From Polyangium sp. 15x6 (lineage in GTDB: Bacteria > Myxococcota_A > Polyangia > Polyangiales > Polyangiaceae), in assembly GCF_029960785.1 (NCBI RefSeq), contig NZ_JASBQE010000064.1:1-64000 (forward strand): 64,000 nt of DNA. The letters run 5' to 3'. How positions within the stretch are numbered: the first letter of the stretch is position 1; each line of letters opens with the position of its first letter. Positions 36,131-43,738 of the stretch are shown piece by piece. Made by a program: the position numbers and the translations under genes. The notes below the pieces were generated by a model. The model made no database searches, had not been told where the DNA came from, and saw only the letters and a list, made by a program, of their open reading frames with translations.

Positions 36131-37183
36131 ATGGGTGGGAGCATCGAAAGGACCCTACGAGCGCAGTATCTCTTCCCGCTCGTCCTGGGGCTCGCCGTGC
36201 AGAGCGCCGCGTTTCCCGCGGCGGCGGATCCCCCGCCGTCTTCGGAGGCCTCGTCCTCCCCCGCCGATGTGGCCCGGGCGCATTACGTGCGCGGCAAGGA
36301 CGCGGCGAGGGCGAAGCAATGGCAGGCCGCCCTCGACGAGCTGAGATCCGCCTGGCGCATCATGCAGCATTTCCAGATCGCCGGGACGCTCGGATGGGTC
36401 GAGCTCGAGCTCGGCCACCACCGCGACGCCGCGGAGCACCTCTCGTATTTCTTGCGGCACGCCGAGGACGTGGCAGCCGACGAGATGAAGGCCACCTCCG
36501 AAATGCTGTCCGAGGCGCGCGCCAAGGTCACGGAGCTGTCCGTGCAGTCGAACGTGACGGGCGTCCATTTGATCGTCGACGGCGAGGAAATGCGGTGGCC
36601 CGAGGCGAACGCAGGCGTGTTCGTCGAGCCCGGGAGGCGGACGCTCGAGGCGCGGCTCGGCGAGCGTTCGTCGGGGCCGGTCGTGATCGAGGCCAAACCC
36701 GGGGAATCGCAGCTCTTGCGGCTGGATCTTCCGAAGAAGGAAGCGCCGCGCGGGGTACTCGCGCAAAAGGAAAACGCGGACGCGAAGGCGCCGGGCCCGA
36801 TGCGTTCGATGCGCAAGCCGCTGCTCGTCGCGGGCGGCGTGACCGCGGGGGTCGGGATCCTGGGCGGTGTCGTGTTCACGGCCCTTTCCAAGGGGCGCGC
36901 CGGCGAGGCGGCTGCCATGGCGCAGTCCCTTTCCGGCGAGAAGGACGATTACTGCACGTCGAATCCCGGCGCGGGCGCGTGCCCCGATCTCGTTCGCCTG
37001 AAGAACGAGCAAAATCAGTTCGGCGAGGCCGCGCTGTGGAGCTTCGTCGGAGGAGGCGTCATCGCCGTCGGGACGCTCGTGTACGGCCTCTCGGCGCCGA
37101 AGCGTGGCGCGACGGGCTCGGTGTACGCGCTCCCCGCGGTGTCCTCGCAGGGGGGCTCGCTCGTGGTTCTTGGGACCTTTTGA
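36131..37183 (+). CDS. Secreted TPR/PEGA-like protein with two membrane segments
   Basis: A 350-residue protein with a signal peptide. A TPR-like helical part (VARAHYVRGKDAARAKQWQAALDELRSAW, residues about 45-110) is followed by a PEGA-like beta domain (TGVHLIVDGEEMRWPEANAGVFVEPGRRTLEARLG). Two hydrophobic segments lie near the C-terminus (about 235-255 and 298-318). This architecture is common in myxobacteria next to Ser/Thr kinase genes, as here (58 bp after the kinase stop). The function is not established. The start is uncertain: ATG at 36131 or GTG at 36116, neither with a clear ribosome-binding site. Confidence 0.65.
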   Translation: MGGSIERTLRAQYLFPLVLGLAVQSAAFPAAADPPPSSEASSSPADVARAHYVRGKDAARAKQWQAALDELRSAWRIMQHFQIAGTLGWVELELGHHRDAAEHLSYFLRHAEDVAADEMKATSEMLSEARAKVTELSVQSNVTGVHLIVDGEEMRWPEANAGVFVEPGRRTLEARLGERSSGPVVIEAKPGESQLLRLDLPKKEAPRGVLAQKENADAKAPGPMRSMRKPLLVAGGVTAGVGILGGVVFTALSKGRAGEAAAMAQSLSGEKDDYCTSNPGAGACPDLVRLKNEQNQFGEAALWSFVGGGVIAVGTLVYGLSAPKRGATGSVYALPAVSSQGGSLVVLGTF

Positions 37184-37228
37184 GGAAAAACGAAGATGAG
37201 TGTGGAGAATGGGGGAGGTTCGAGGCCC

Positions 37229-38734
37229 ATGCGCCGTCATTCTTTGACGTCCACGCTGGCGATGCTCGCCTGCGCCGCGGGCGCCCTTGCGCTCGGTGGC
37301 TGCGGGCTCGACGTGTTCGCCGATTGCAGCGTCACGAAGACTTGCGCCGGCCAGGCGAGCTCGCAGGCGGTATGCCCCCTCGACGGGGATCCGAGCCGGC
37401 CTGCGGCGTGCGGGCTGTACGTGGCGGCCTCGGGCGACGACACGAACCCGGGGACGGCCGAGCGCCCGCTGCGGACGCTGCGCGCGGCCGTGGACAAGGT
37501 GCAAAAGCAAGGGGCGCGGCCCATTTACGCGTGCGCCGAGACGTTCATCGAGCCGCTCGCGCTCCGCGGCGGCGAGGTGCTCCACGGCGGATACAACTGC
37601 ACGGGCGGCTCGCCGTGGACCACGCAGGTCGGCATGACGACGCTGTCCGCGAGCGCAAACGAGGTGCCCTTGCGCGTCGGCGCGGCAGGACCGACGGTCG
37701 TGACGAATTTCAAGGTCGTCGCGGCGGACGCGGTCCAGCATGGCGCCTCGTCCATTGCGGTGATCGCCGATCGGGCCGAGCTCGAGCTCGTCCGGTGTCA
37801 CCTGGAGGCCGGCAAAGGCGCGGACGGGCTCGCCCCGCCGCCCGAGGCGAGCGGCGCGACCGCCGGATTGCCCGGGAAAATGGGGTTTGCCGCGTGCACG
37901 TATACCACGGTGCAGGAGGTCTCCTCGACGTGCGGAACGGTCGAATCGATCGGCGGATCGGGGGGGTTCGGCACGTCGCCCTGGGGAAAGGCCGGTCGCA
38001 ATAGCTCGTTCGGCAAGGACGTGAGCGGCGGCCAGGGCGGGGAGCCCGAGGAATTCACGGGGACCGAATGCACACCGGGCGGGCCCGGCGTCGCCGGGAG
38101 CGTGGGCGCGCACGGCGCCCACGGCGTGGAGCCCGGGACAATCTCGGCGAATGGGTACGAGGGCGCGTCCGGGACGAGCGGCGGCGAAGGGACCGTGGGA
38201 TTGGCCGGCGGCGGCGGCGGCGCGGCACTGGGCGGGTCGGGCGCGAACAAATGCCCCGCGGGGAGCACGACGAGCCACGGGGCCAGCGGCGGCAGCGGCG
38301 GGACGGGCGGATGCGGCGGGAAAGGCGGCGCAGGCGGAGGCGCGGGCGGCGGGAGCTTCGGCCTCCTGAGCATCGACGCGAGGATCTCGTCCGAGTCCGT
38401 CACGATCGTCACGGCGGGCGGCGGAAAAGGCGGCGACGGGGCCGTGGGCCAGGCGGGCGGGAAAGGCGGCACGGGTGGGTTCGGCGGCCCGCCGCCCATG
38501 ATTTCTCCGCTGAAACCCGGGTGCGCCGGCGGCAATGGGGGCAAGGGTGGCGACGGCGGCCAGGGCGGCGGCGGTCGTGGTGGGCATTCGATCGGCATTG
38601 CCTATGTGGGGAATGCGCCGGCGGCCACGGGCGTCTCGTTCGAGATCGGGCTCGAGGGTCCGGGCGGCCAGGGCGGCGATCCCCAGGATCCGGCGCCCGC
38701 GGGCCTCCGCCGGGACATGCAATCGTTCGATTGA
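37229..38734 (+). CDS. Gly-rich (PGRS-like) beta-helix lipoprotein
   Basis: A 501-residue lipoprotein (ALGGCG lipobox). GLYVAASGDDTNPGTAERPL is a DUF1565-type start of a right-handed beta-helix, a fold often seen in surface or polysaccharide-binding proteins. From about residue 230 the chain is dominated by GG-rich repeats (GGGGGAALGGSG, GGAGGGAGGGSFG), similar to PGRS regions. ATG at 37229 is preferred because GGGGGAGG is 10 nt upstream. ATG at 37196 (MSVENG) is also possible. It is the last gene of the plus-strand run from 33469 and ends at a strong terminator. Confidence 0.7.
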   Translation: MRRHSLTSTLAMLACAAGALALGGCGLDVFADCSVTKTCAGQASSQAVCPLDGDPSRPAACGLYVAASGDDTNPGTAERPLRTLRAAVDKVQKQGARPIYACAETFIEPLALRGGEVLHGGYNCTGGSPWTTQVGMTTLSASANEVPLRVGAAGPTVVTNFKVVAADAVQHGASSIAVIADRAELELVRCHLEAGKGADGLAPPPEASGATAGLPGKMGFAACTYTTVQEVSSTCGTVESIGGSGGFGTSPWGKAGRNSSFGKDVSGGQGGEPEEFTGTECTPGGPGVAGSVGAHGAHGVEPGTISANGYEGASGTSGGEGTVGLAGGGGGAALGGSGANKCPAGSTTSHGASGGSGGTGGCGGKGGAGGGAGGGSFGLLSIDARISSESVTIVTAGGGKGGDGAVGQAGGKGGTGGFGGPPPMISPLKPGCAGGNGGKGGDGGQGGGGRGGHSIGIAYVGNAPAATGVSFEIGLEGPGGQGGDPQDPAPAGLRRDMQSFD

Positions 38735-38750
38735 TTCTCGTCAAAACGAA

Positions 38751-38780
38751 GTCGCCGCGCTCCCTCGGGGGCGCGGCGAC
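38751..38780. terminator. Bidirectional rho-independent-like terminator
   Basis: A perfect 10-bp stem, GTCGCCGCGC with GCGCGGCGAC, has a 10-nt loop. TTTCC follows on the plus strand and TTCGTTTT on the minus strand. It lies between the converging Gly-rich lipoprotein gene (ends 38734) and the GTPase-partner gene (ends 38803). It is the clearest terminator in the window. Confidence 0.8.
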
Positions 38781-38802
38781 TTTCCTCGCCAAACGCGTAC
38801 GC

Positions 38803-40167
38803 TCAGAACCTCGGCGGGCCCCCGACGACGGGCGGCGGCTTGCGAGACGCTTTCGGCGACCGCGTCTTCGCTTGCTTGTTCGAGGAGGCGCCGTCCTGCT
38901 CCGCGACGCTCGCGCTGGCCTTTTCCTGCACCGGAGGCTTTTCGGAAGGCGGGCTCGGCAGAGGCAATACGTCGGGCTTCGCCACGCTCGAGGGCGCGAC
39001 CTCGGCGCCGGGAGTGAGGAGCGGCGACGGCGATCCCGGTGCGGATCCGGCGCCCGGGTTCGCCCCGCGCAAAAGGTACATGCCGAAGCAACCCATGGCC
39101 ACGATCGCGCCGAGCCCGGCCCAGGGCCATCGCTTCGTGGACGCTGGCGACGGCGTTTCGGCGGAGGGACCGGCCGACTCCGCCCGCGCGGGCTCCTCCC
39201 CGACGAGCAGGCTCGTGGCGGGCCCGCGATATTGATCTCGCCAGCCGCGCCCGCGCTCGGGGCCTTCGTCGCCACGCACGGGCGTCGCGCCGAAGAGCTC
39301 CCGCGCGAGCTCGTCCTCGTCGTGTGGCACGCGTTCGAGTGGAAACACCGGCGTGCCCGCCGGCTGCGGGCCGACCTCGCTCGCAGGCAAGAATCGGATC
39401 GTGACGCCATTCGGCAGATCGGATTCCCGCCCGTTCGAGAGGGCCGTCCATTTGATGTTCGAACGATAAAGGACGGCCGCGATTCGCGCCGCGCACGCCG
39501 CGATTACCTCGAACGGCGTGTCGTCGTCGTGCACGATCACGATACGCCCCGGCAGCTTGACCTCCTCGGCCACCGCCCAGCGGAGCGAGCGTGTCCCAGG
39601 CCCCGCCGAAGGCAGCCCCTCGAAGCTGGCCTTGTACGCTTGCAAGAGGGGCAACGCCGCGGCCGGATCCTCGCCGCATCGAGCATAGGTGTGATACCAG
39701 CCATGGCCCTCGGCCGTCGTCGCCGTACGCTCGAGGAGCCGCGCCCGGAATTCGAGCGCGGCGCGACACACGAAGGCCGCGTCGAGATCACGCTCGATGG
39801 CCACGATCGCGTGCGAGAATGGCGGGTCTTGACGGCCGGCGTGGTCGCGGGCGCCGCGGATGCGTAGCCCGAAGATGAGCGCCACGCCGCCGCGCCCCGG
39901 CTCGTGTTGCGTATCGTCGCGGGAGAGGTTCCCGATGGCGAACGCGCAATCGCTCGTCGTCCGCGGCTCGATGTACTTGAGCAGCCGCGAAAGATGGCCG
40001 AAATGCTGCCGGGACAAGGGGCCCTGGGGCACCTCGGGGTGATGGATGAAATCGATCTGGTGCCCCGGAACGTTCCCGTGCAGGAAGTGGTACCAGGCCA
40101 CGTCGGCGGGCGCCTTGTACGTCGGCGCCACGTAGCCTCCCCTTCGGCCTTCACCGCGCGCGCTCAT
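38803..40167 (-). CDS. Unknown membrane protein partnered with a GTPase
   Basis: A 454-residue protein. The N-terminal 290 residues form a soluble domain of unknown family: WYHFLHGNVPGHQIDF near 25, a SDCAFAIGNLSRDD stretch near 72, HGWYHTYARCGEDPAAAL near 155 and RIVIVHDDDTPFEV near 208. A disordered linker leads to one membrane helix (about 348-368, WPWAGLGAIVAMGCFGMYLL) and a Pro/Ser/Lys-rich tail. The topology suggests a large cytoplasmic domain and an outer tail. Its ATG directly follows the TGA of the GTPase gene with no gap, so the two are translationally coupled and very probably form one system. Confidence 0.6.
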   Translation of the reverse strand: MSARGEGRRGGYVAPTYKAPADVAWYHFLHGNVPGHQIDFIHHPEVPQGPLSRQHFGHLSRLLKYIEPRTTSDCAFAIGNLSRDDTQHEPGRGGVALIFGLRIRGARDHAGRQDPPFSHAIVAIERDLDAAFVCRAALEFRARLLERTATTAEGHGWYHTYARCGEDPAAALPLLQAYKASFEGLPSAGPGTRSLRWAVAEEVKLPGRIVIVHDDDTPFEVIAACAARIAAVLYRSNIKWTALSNGRESDLPNGVTIRFLPASEVGPQPAGTPVFPLERVPHDEDELARELFGATPVRGDEGPERGRGWRDQYRGPATSLLVGEEPARAESAGPSAETPSPASTKRWPWAGLGAIVAMGCFGMYLLRGANPGAGSAPGSPSPLLTPGAEVAPSSVAKPDVLPLPSPPSEKPPVQEKASASVAEQDGASSNKQAKTRSPKASRKPPPVVGGPPRF

Positions 40168-41166
40168 TCAGTTCACCCGCGAAAGCTTGGGTGGCTCGGA
40201 GGACCCGTTCACCGCGGGCAGCGGGACCGTCTTCTCCGATTTCTCCACCTTCGACGTGTCCGACAGGTCCTTCACCATGCGCTGCAAGAGCTGCGAATCG
40301 TAGGCTTGTTTCGGGAGGATCCGCTCCACGAAATGCGAGAATAGGAGGTGGGTCGAGTGCCCGTAGTTCGCGGAGCCGACGAAGACGCGGATGTCGAGCT
40401 GCATCGAGTACTTCGTGAGGTTCTCGATGAGCGGGGCGTAAAGCTTCTTCGCTTGCTCCTCCACCTCGAGCGGCGTGCCCGAGAGCAGATCGCTCTTGTT
40501 GATGAAGAGCACCACGGTCTTGCACGATGCCACGGTCTTCGGGCCGAAGAAGAACTTGAGCGCCTGCGGCTGGAACTCCTGGAGCTGCTCCTGGATACGC
40601 CCGGGATCGACCTTTTTGGCGTCCTTGCCGCCGAGATCGACGACGATGAGTAGACCGTGAATCTCGTCCCCGATGAGCTCCTGCTGCGCGTCGACGATGT
40701 GCTCGCCGCCCCAGTCGCCGACCTCGAAGACGTGCTCGATGACCACGTCCTTCTGGAGCACGTGGCTCACGGTCCGCTCGTAACGGTCGATCTTGGTGCC
40801 GGCGAGGACGCCGAGGTCGATGAGCGGATTCGCCCATTTGAGGGTGAGCGAGGTTTTTCCCGTGGCCTTCACGCCGAGCGTGAGGATCTTGTATGTCTTG
40901 CGCGTGATTTTCGGCCGCTTCTCGAGCTCCGCCCGGAGCCAGAGGATTTCCTGCTCCTGATGATCGAGCCAGCCGACCTTTTTCTTGTCCTCTTCCACCG
41001 CGACGTGGAGCTTCGTCACGAGCGCCTTGTTTTCGTTCTCCAGGCCATCGACGCGCTTCCGAGCACTGATTTCGGCCTGGGTCGACCGCCGATATCGCGT
41101 CGCCGTGAACACGAGCCCTGCCAGGGCGCACGCGAGCAAGATGCACGAGGCGATGAGCATCGACAT
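40168..41166 (-). CDS. Membrane-anchored coiled-coil GTPase
   Basis: A 332-residue protein. An N-terminal membrane helix (MSMLIASCILLACALAGLVF) leads to a coiled coil (about 30-88) and a P-loop GTPase domain. All G motifs are visible: G1 GVKATGKTS at 98-106, G3 DWGG at 151-154, G4 NKSD at 223-226 and G5 SANYG at 265-269. It resembles GTPase-domain proteins of bacterial multi-gene systems more than translation factors or Era/Obg types; closer assignment needs a search. GGGGGA lies 6 nt before ATG 41166. It is directly followed by the unknown membrane partner gene. Confidence 0.75.
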   Translation of the reverse strand: MSMLIASCILLACALAGLVFTATRYRRSTQAEISARKRVDGLENENKALVTKLHVAVEEDKKKVGWLDHQEQEILWLRAELEKRPKITRKTYKILTLGVKATGKTSLTLKWANPLIDLGVLAGTKIDRYERTVSHVLQKDVVIEHVFEVGDWGGEHIVDAQQELIGDEIHGLLIVVDLGGKDAKKVDPGRIQEQLQEFQPQALKFFFGPKTVASCKTVVLFINKSDLLSGTPLEVEEQAKKLYAPLIENLTKYSMQLDIRVFVGSANYGHSTHLLFSHFVERILPKQAYDSQLLQRMVKDLSDTSKVEKSEKTVPLPAVNGSSEPPKLSRVN

Positions 41167-41587
41167 GAAAGTCCCCCGGGAATCCCCCGAATCGTCGAGG
41201 ACGGGACGGCGTGCGCTCCGCGCAAGCCCGTCCGGCTCGTCCGTCGGCGAGCTCCAGTGTAGCCCAGAATTGAATCGCGGAACACAGGCTTTTGGTGGTT
41301 GTCAGGAGTCTGTCATGATCGGAATGGGTTGCCTTGTCGCGCCACGTATGGCAGAGTCGCGCCGTGGCATTCATCCGGCTGCGCTGAGCTCGGCATCCTC
41401 GTTCTCCTTGTGTCCCTGGCAAGGCCAGGTCGATGCAGCGAGCGCGTGGGTGCTTTTCCGTGCCCGCTTCCCCCCCGGGGAAGACCGGGCGCGGTGGCTC
41501 ACGCCGGCAGCCTGGCAGCCACGGTGAATACGTCACACTCGTGCTGCCGGTCGTGAGGCGACGCGCTCCCGCGTCTTCCCCTTCCGT
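41167..41587. other. Long intergenic region between divergent GTPase and macrolide phosphotransferase genes
   Basis: About 420 bp without a supported gene. No consensus promoter stands out. The only weak palindrome I note is GTGGCT/AGCCAC around 41500-41525. It should hold the promoters of both divergent genes. The last part before 41622 is pyrimidine-rich. Confidence 0.4.
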
Positions 41588-41635
41588 ATGCGCCTCCGGG
41601 CGCGCGAAGAGGAGTTTTTCCATGACCGAACGTAG
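41588..41635 (+). promoter_or_regulatory. Possible leader mini-ORF overlapping the macrolide phosphotransferase start
   Basis: A 15-codon ORF, MRLRAREEEFFHDRT, spans the ribosome-binding site and start codon of the downstream gene. MRLR is a known macrolide-dependent ribosome-arrest sequence of ErmD-type leaders. No Shine-Dalgarno sequence precedes this ATG, and Arg is common in chance frames of such GC-rich DNA, so translation of the mini-ORF is uncertain. Confidence 0.25.
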
Positions 41636-42584
41636 TGCTCTCTCGTCCGCGGCTTCTTCGTCCTTCGAGCCGCTCGATTCCGCCCCCGCGCTCCTCGCGG
41701 CCGCTCGCCGCGCGGGGCTCCGGATCACGACCGAAATGGCCGATTTCGATCAAAGTGGGCTCGACTTCCTCGTGGTGCACGCCCACGACGAGGAAGGCGT
41801 GCCGTGGGTCGTGCGGACGCCGCGGCGCATGGCCGTGGTGGAGTCCGCGCGCGTCGAGGCGCGGGTGCTCGAGCTCGTGCGCGGGCGCCTACCCGTCGCG
41901 GTGCCGCACTGGCGCGTGTTCACCGAGCAGGTGATCGCCTACCCGCGCCTCGACGGCGTCCCCGCCGTCACCATAGATCCGGCGGCCGGCGTCGTCTGGA
42001 ATCGTGTCGATCCGGCGGCCCCCTCGAACACGCTCATTCATTCGTTCGCCGACGCGCTCGCGGCGTTACAAAAGGTGAGCACCCGGGCGATCGAGGAGGC
42101 AGGCGTTCCGAAAAAATCCATCGACGATACCCGCGCAGAGCTCGCTCGTGCCATGGACGATACACGCGGCGTACTCGCGCCGTCGGACGTGGTCTGGGCG
42201 CGCTGGCAACGCTGGCTCGCGAATGACGCGATCTGGCCGCGTCACGTCGCCCTGGTGCACGGCGATCTCCATCCGGGTCACATGCTGCTCGACGAGGAGG
42301 GCCGCTTGACGGGGATCCTCGATTGGACCGAGGCCCACCTCGGGGATCCCTCGATCGATTTCGCGCTGTTCGTCGGCGCGTTCGGCAAGGCCGCGCTCGA
42401 CGCTTGTCTCGCGCGCTTCGAGGCGGCCGGCGGCACGACGTGGAGCGGCCTTGCGGCCCACGCTGCCGAGCGCTGGGCGGCGGCTCCGGCGCTCGGGGCG
42501 AAGTGGGGGCTCACCACAGGCAACGATGGCGTGATCGAGTTCTCCCGGACGATGCTCGCGACGATCGAAAAAGAAAGCGGGTGA
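41622..42584 (+). CDS. Macrolide 2'-phosphotransferase-like kinase (Mph family)
   Basis: A 320-residue aminoglycoside-phosphotransferase-fold protein. It resembles Mph(A)/Mph(B) over its length. Shared features are a GLDFLVVHA strand pair near 45, PWVVRTPRRMAVVE, EARVLELVRGRLPVAVPHWRVF, IAYPRLDG, the catalytic loop HGDLHPGHML and the metal-binding ILDWTEAHLGDPSIDFA. Mph enzymes use GTP to phosphorylate the 2'-hydroxyl of the macrolide desosamine and so inactivate the drug. The start at 41622 has GGAG at 41611-41614, 7 nt upstream. No mobile element or other resistance gene is near, so it looks like a resident chromosomal gene. The actual substrate is unproven. Confidence 0.8.
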   Translation: MTERSALSSAASSSFEPLDSAPALLAAARRAGLRITTEMADFDQSGLDFLVVHAHDEEGVPWVVRTPRRMAVVESARVEARVLELVRGRLPVAVPHWRVFTEQVIAYPRLDGVPAVTIDPAAGVVWNRVDPAAPSNTLIHSFADALAALQKVSTRAIEEAGVPKKSIDDTRAELARAMDDTRGVLAPSDVVWARWQRWLANDAIWPRHVALVHGDLHPGHMLLDEEGRLTGILDWTEAHLGDPSIDFALFVGAFGKAALDACLARFEAAGGTTWSGLAAHAAERWAAAPALGAKWGLTTGNDGVIEFSRTMLATIEKESG

Positions 42585-42652
42585 CGATGCCGCGATTCGT
42601 GTCCGTATGTCCTGACGAACGAAACCCTCCGGCAGAAATGTGAAGCGATCCT

Positions 42653-42682
42653 GGCCGCATGGGTCGAAAGGCTCTTGCGGCC
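42653..42682. terminator. Weak hairpin between convergent genes
   Basis: A 7-bp stem, GGCCGCA with TGCGGCC and a 16-nt loop, lies between the converging phosphotransferase (ends 42584) and VOC gene (ends 42685). The support is mostly positional. Confidence 0.3.
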
Positions 42683-42684
42683 GC

Positions 42685-43077
42685 TCAGGAATCCTTCAAT
42701 CGCCACGGCGGGAAGCGCCGGGCCTCCCCGGCCCGATAGAGACAAACTCGATTGCCCGCCGGATCCGTGAGGTACGCCTCGCGCCAGAGCCAGCGCTGGT
42801 CCGTGGGGAGCACGTCGAAGGTCAGGCCCGCTTTCGACAGGCGCAAGGCGGTCGCGTCGAGGTCGTCTTCCTCGAAATAGACGACCACTCCATCCTTCGC
42901 GGGGGGCGTGTCCTGTAGGTGCAGCGAGAAGGTAGCCGGCTCGCCGCCGGCCGCGTCGGGGCATTCGAAGCGCGCGTAGTGTTCGGAGCGCACGATGAGG
43001 CGCAAGCCGAGCGCCTGGTAGAACGCAATCGAGGCCGCGATGTCCGTGGCCGGCACGGTGACCTGGTTCATTCGCAT
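42685..43077 (-). CDS. VOC / glyoxalase-bleomycin resistance family protein
   Basis: A 130-residue single-unit VOC protein. It begins with MNQVTVPATDIAASIAFYQALGL, has SLHLQDTP and VVVYFEEDDLDATALRLSKAG in the middle, and ends with REAYLTDPAGNRVCLYRAGE. That is the paired beta-alpha-beta-beta-beta layout of the family. Members bind metals and act as glyoxalases, dioxygenases or drug-binding proteins; the substrate here is unknown. The protein is soluble and cytoplasmic. It converges on the macrolide phosphotransferase gene. Confidence 0.82.
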   Translation of the reverse strand: MRMNQVTVPATDIAASIAFYQALGLRLIVRSEHYARFECPDAAGGEPATFSLHLQDTPPAKDGVVVYFEEDDLDATALRLSKAGLTFDVLPTDQRWLWREAYLTDPAGNRVCLYRAGEARRFPPWRLKDS

Positions 43078-43131
43078 GAAGCGAGTCTAGGACGGCCGGC
43101 GCCGCGGGGGCAAGCGGGTGTTCCGCGGAGC

Positions 43132-43160
43132 GGCCCGGTGGGGCAAAACCCCACCGGGCC
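43132..43160 (-). terminator. Strong hairpin after the small secreted-domain gene
   Basis: A perfect 12-bp GC-rich stem, GGCCCGGTGGGG with CCCCACCGGGCC around a CAAAA loop, lies 12 bp beyond the stop of the 43172-43672 gene. No T run follows. The stability and place fit a transcription stop. Confidence 0.65.
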
Positions 43161-43171
43161 CGCGGCGCGGG

Positions 43172-43672
43172 TCAGTCCTGAATCGCGCGGTACATCTGGA
43201 TGCGCGAGGCATTGCCGCCGCTGATGGCCGGCACCTGGCATTCGAGGTAAAACGAGCTGAACGTGTACGTGTCCGAGATCGACGCGACGTTCAGGGTCTG
43301 GTAGGTCGAGCTCGATCCGGCCGAGCAGGACCACGCGCCGTTGGTCTTCGTGCCGCTCGGGTTCTTCGAGACCGCCCGGCAGCACACGTTCGCCCCGGCG
43401 TTCTGGTCGACGACGAAGACCGTGCCGCTGAGGTTCGTGGTCGTGACGCCGGTGCCAATCGGACGCTCCGTCGGGCAGATCGCCGTGACCATCGAGCCGG
43501 ATTGATTCTCGGCCTCGCCGTCGGCGCGCGCGGTGAGGGCCTGGCCGCTCGTGGCGACGCAAGCCGAGCCGGGCGCGTTCTGGGTCGAGGCCGCGAGCGC
43601 GACGCCAGCGTAGAGGAGCCCTCCGACGAGGATGAGGAGACCCTTGAGGGGGGAGTGCTTCTTGTTCATCAT
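43172..43672 (-). CDS. Secreted stand-alone copy of the neighbouring protease's C-terminal domain
   Basis: A 166-residue exported protein. A hydrophobic signal (KGLLILVGGLLYAGVALAAS) is followed by one Cys-rich domain. That domain is clearly related to residues 300-428 of the adjacent trypsin-like lipoprotein. Compare VICPTERP/VVCPVQRP-like strands, VFVVDQNAGANVCCRAVSKN with LFVLDRHASQDVCCKLQSKN, NPSGT with NPTGT, and TYTFSSFYLECQVP with PYTWSQFSLHCTVP. The domain's function is unknown. The gene follows the protease gene on the same strand with a 66-bp gap. It could modulate the protease, replace its domain on a shared ligand, or form a separate surface protein. Confidence 0.75.
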   Translation of the reverse strand: MMNKKHSPLKGLLILVGGLLYAGVALAASTQNAPGSACVATSGQALTARADGEAENQSGSMVTAICPTERPIGTGVTTTNLSGTVFVVDQNAGANVCCRAVSKNPSGTKTNGAWSCSAGSSSTYQTLNVASISDTYTFSSFYLECQVPAISGGNASRIQMYRAIQD

Positions 43673-43738
43673 GGCTTTCGTCCTTCGCTTTCGAATCGTC
43701 GTATCTATCTACGTTTTGAATCTTCGGTCGCTCGGCGC

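Noticed and set aside
41622-43077. Mobile resistance island (macrolide phosphotransferase plus VOC protein)
   Set aside because: No integrase, insertion sequence, target repeats or change of base composition is visible. Both look like resident genes.
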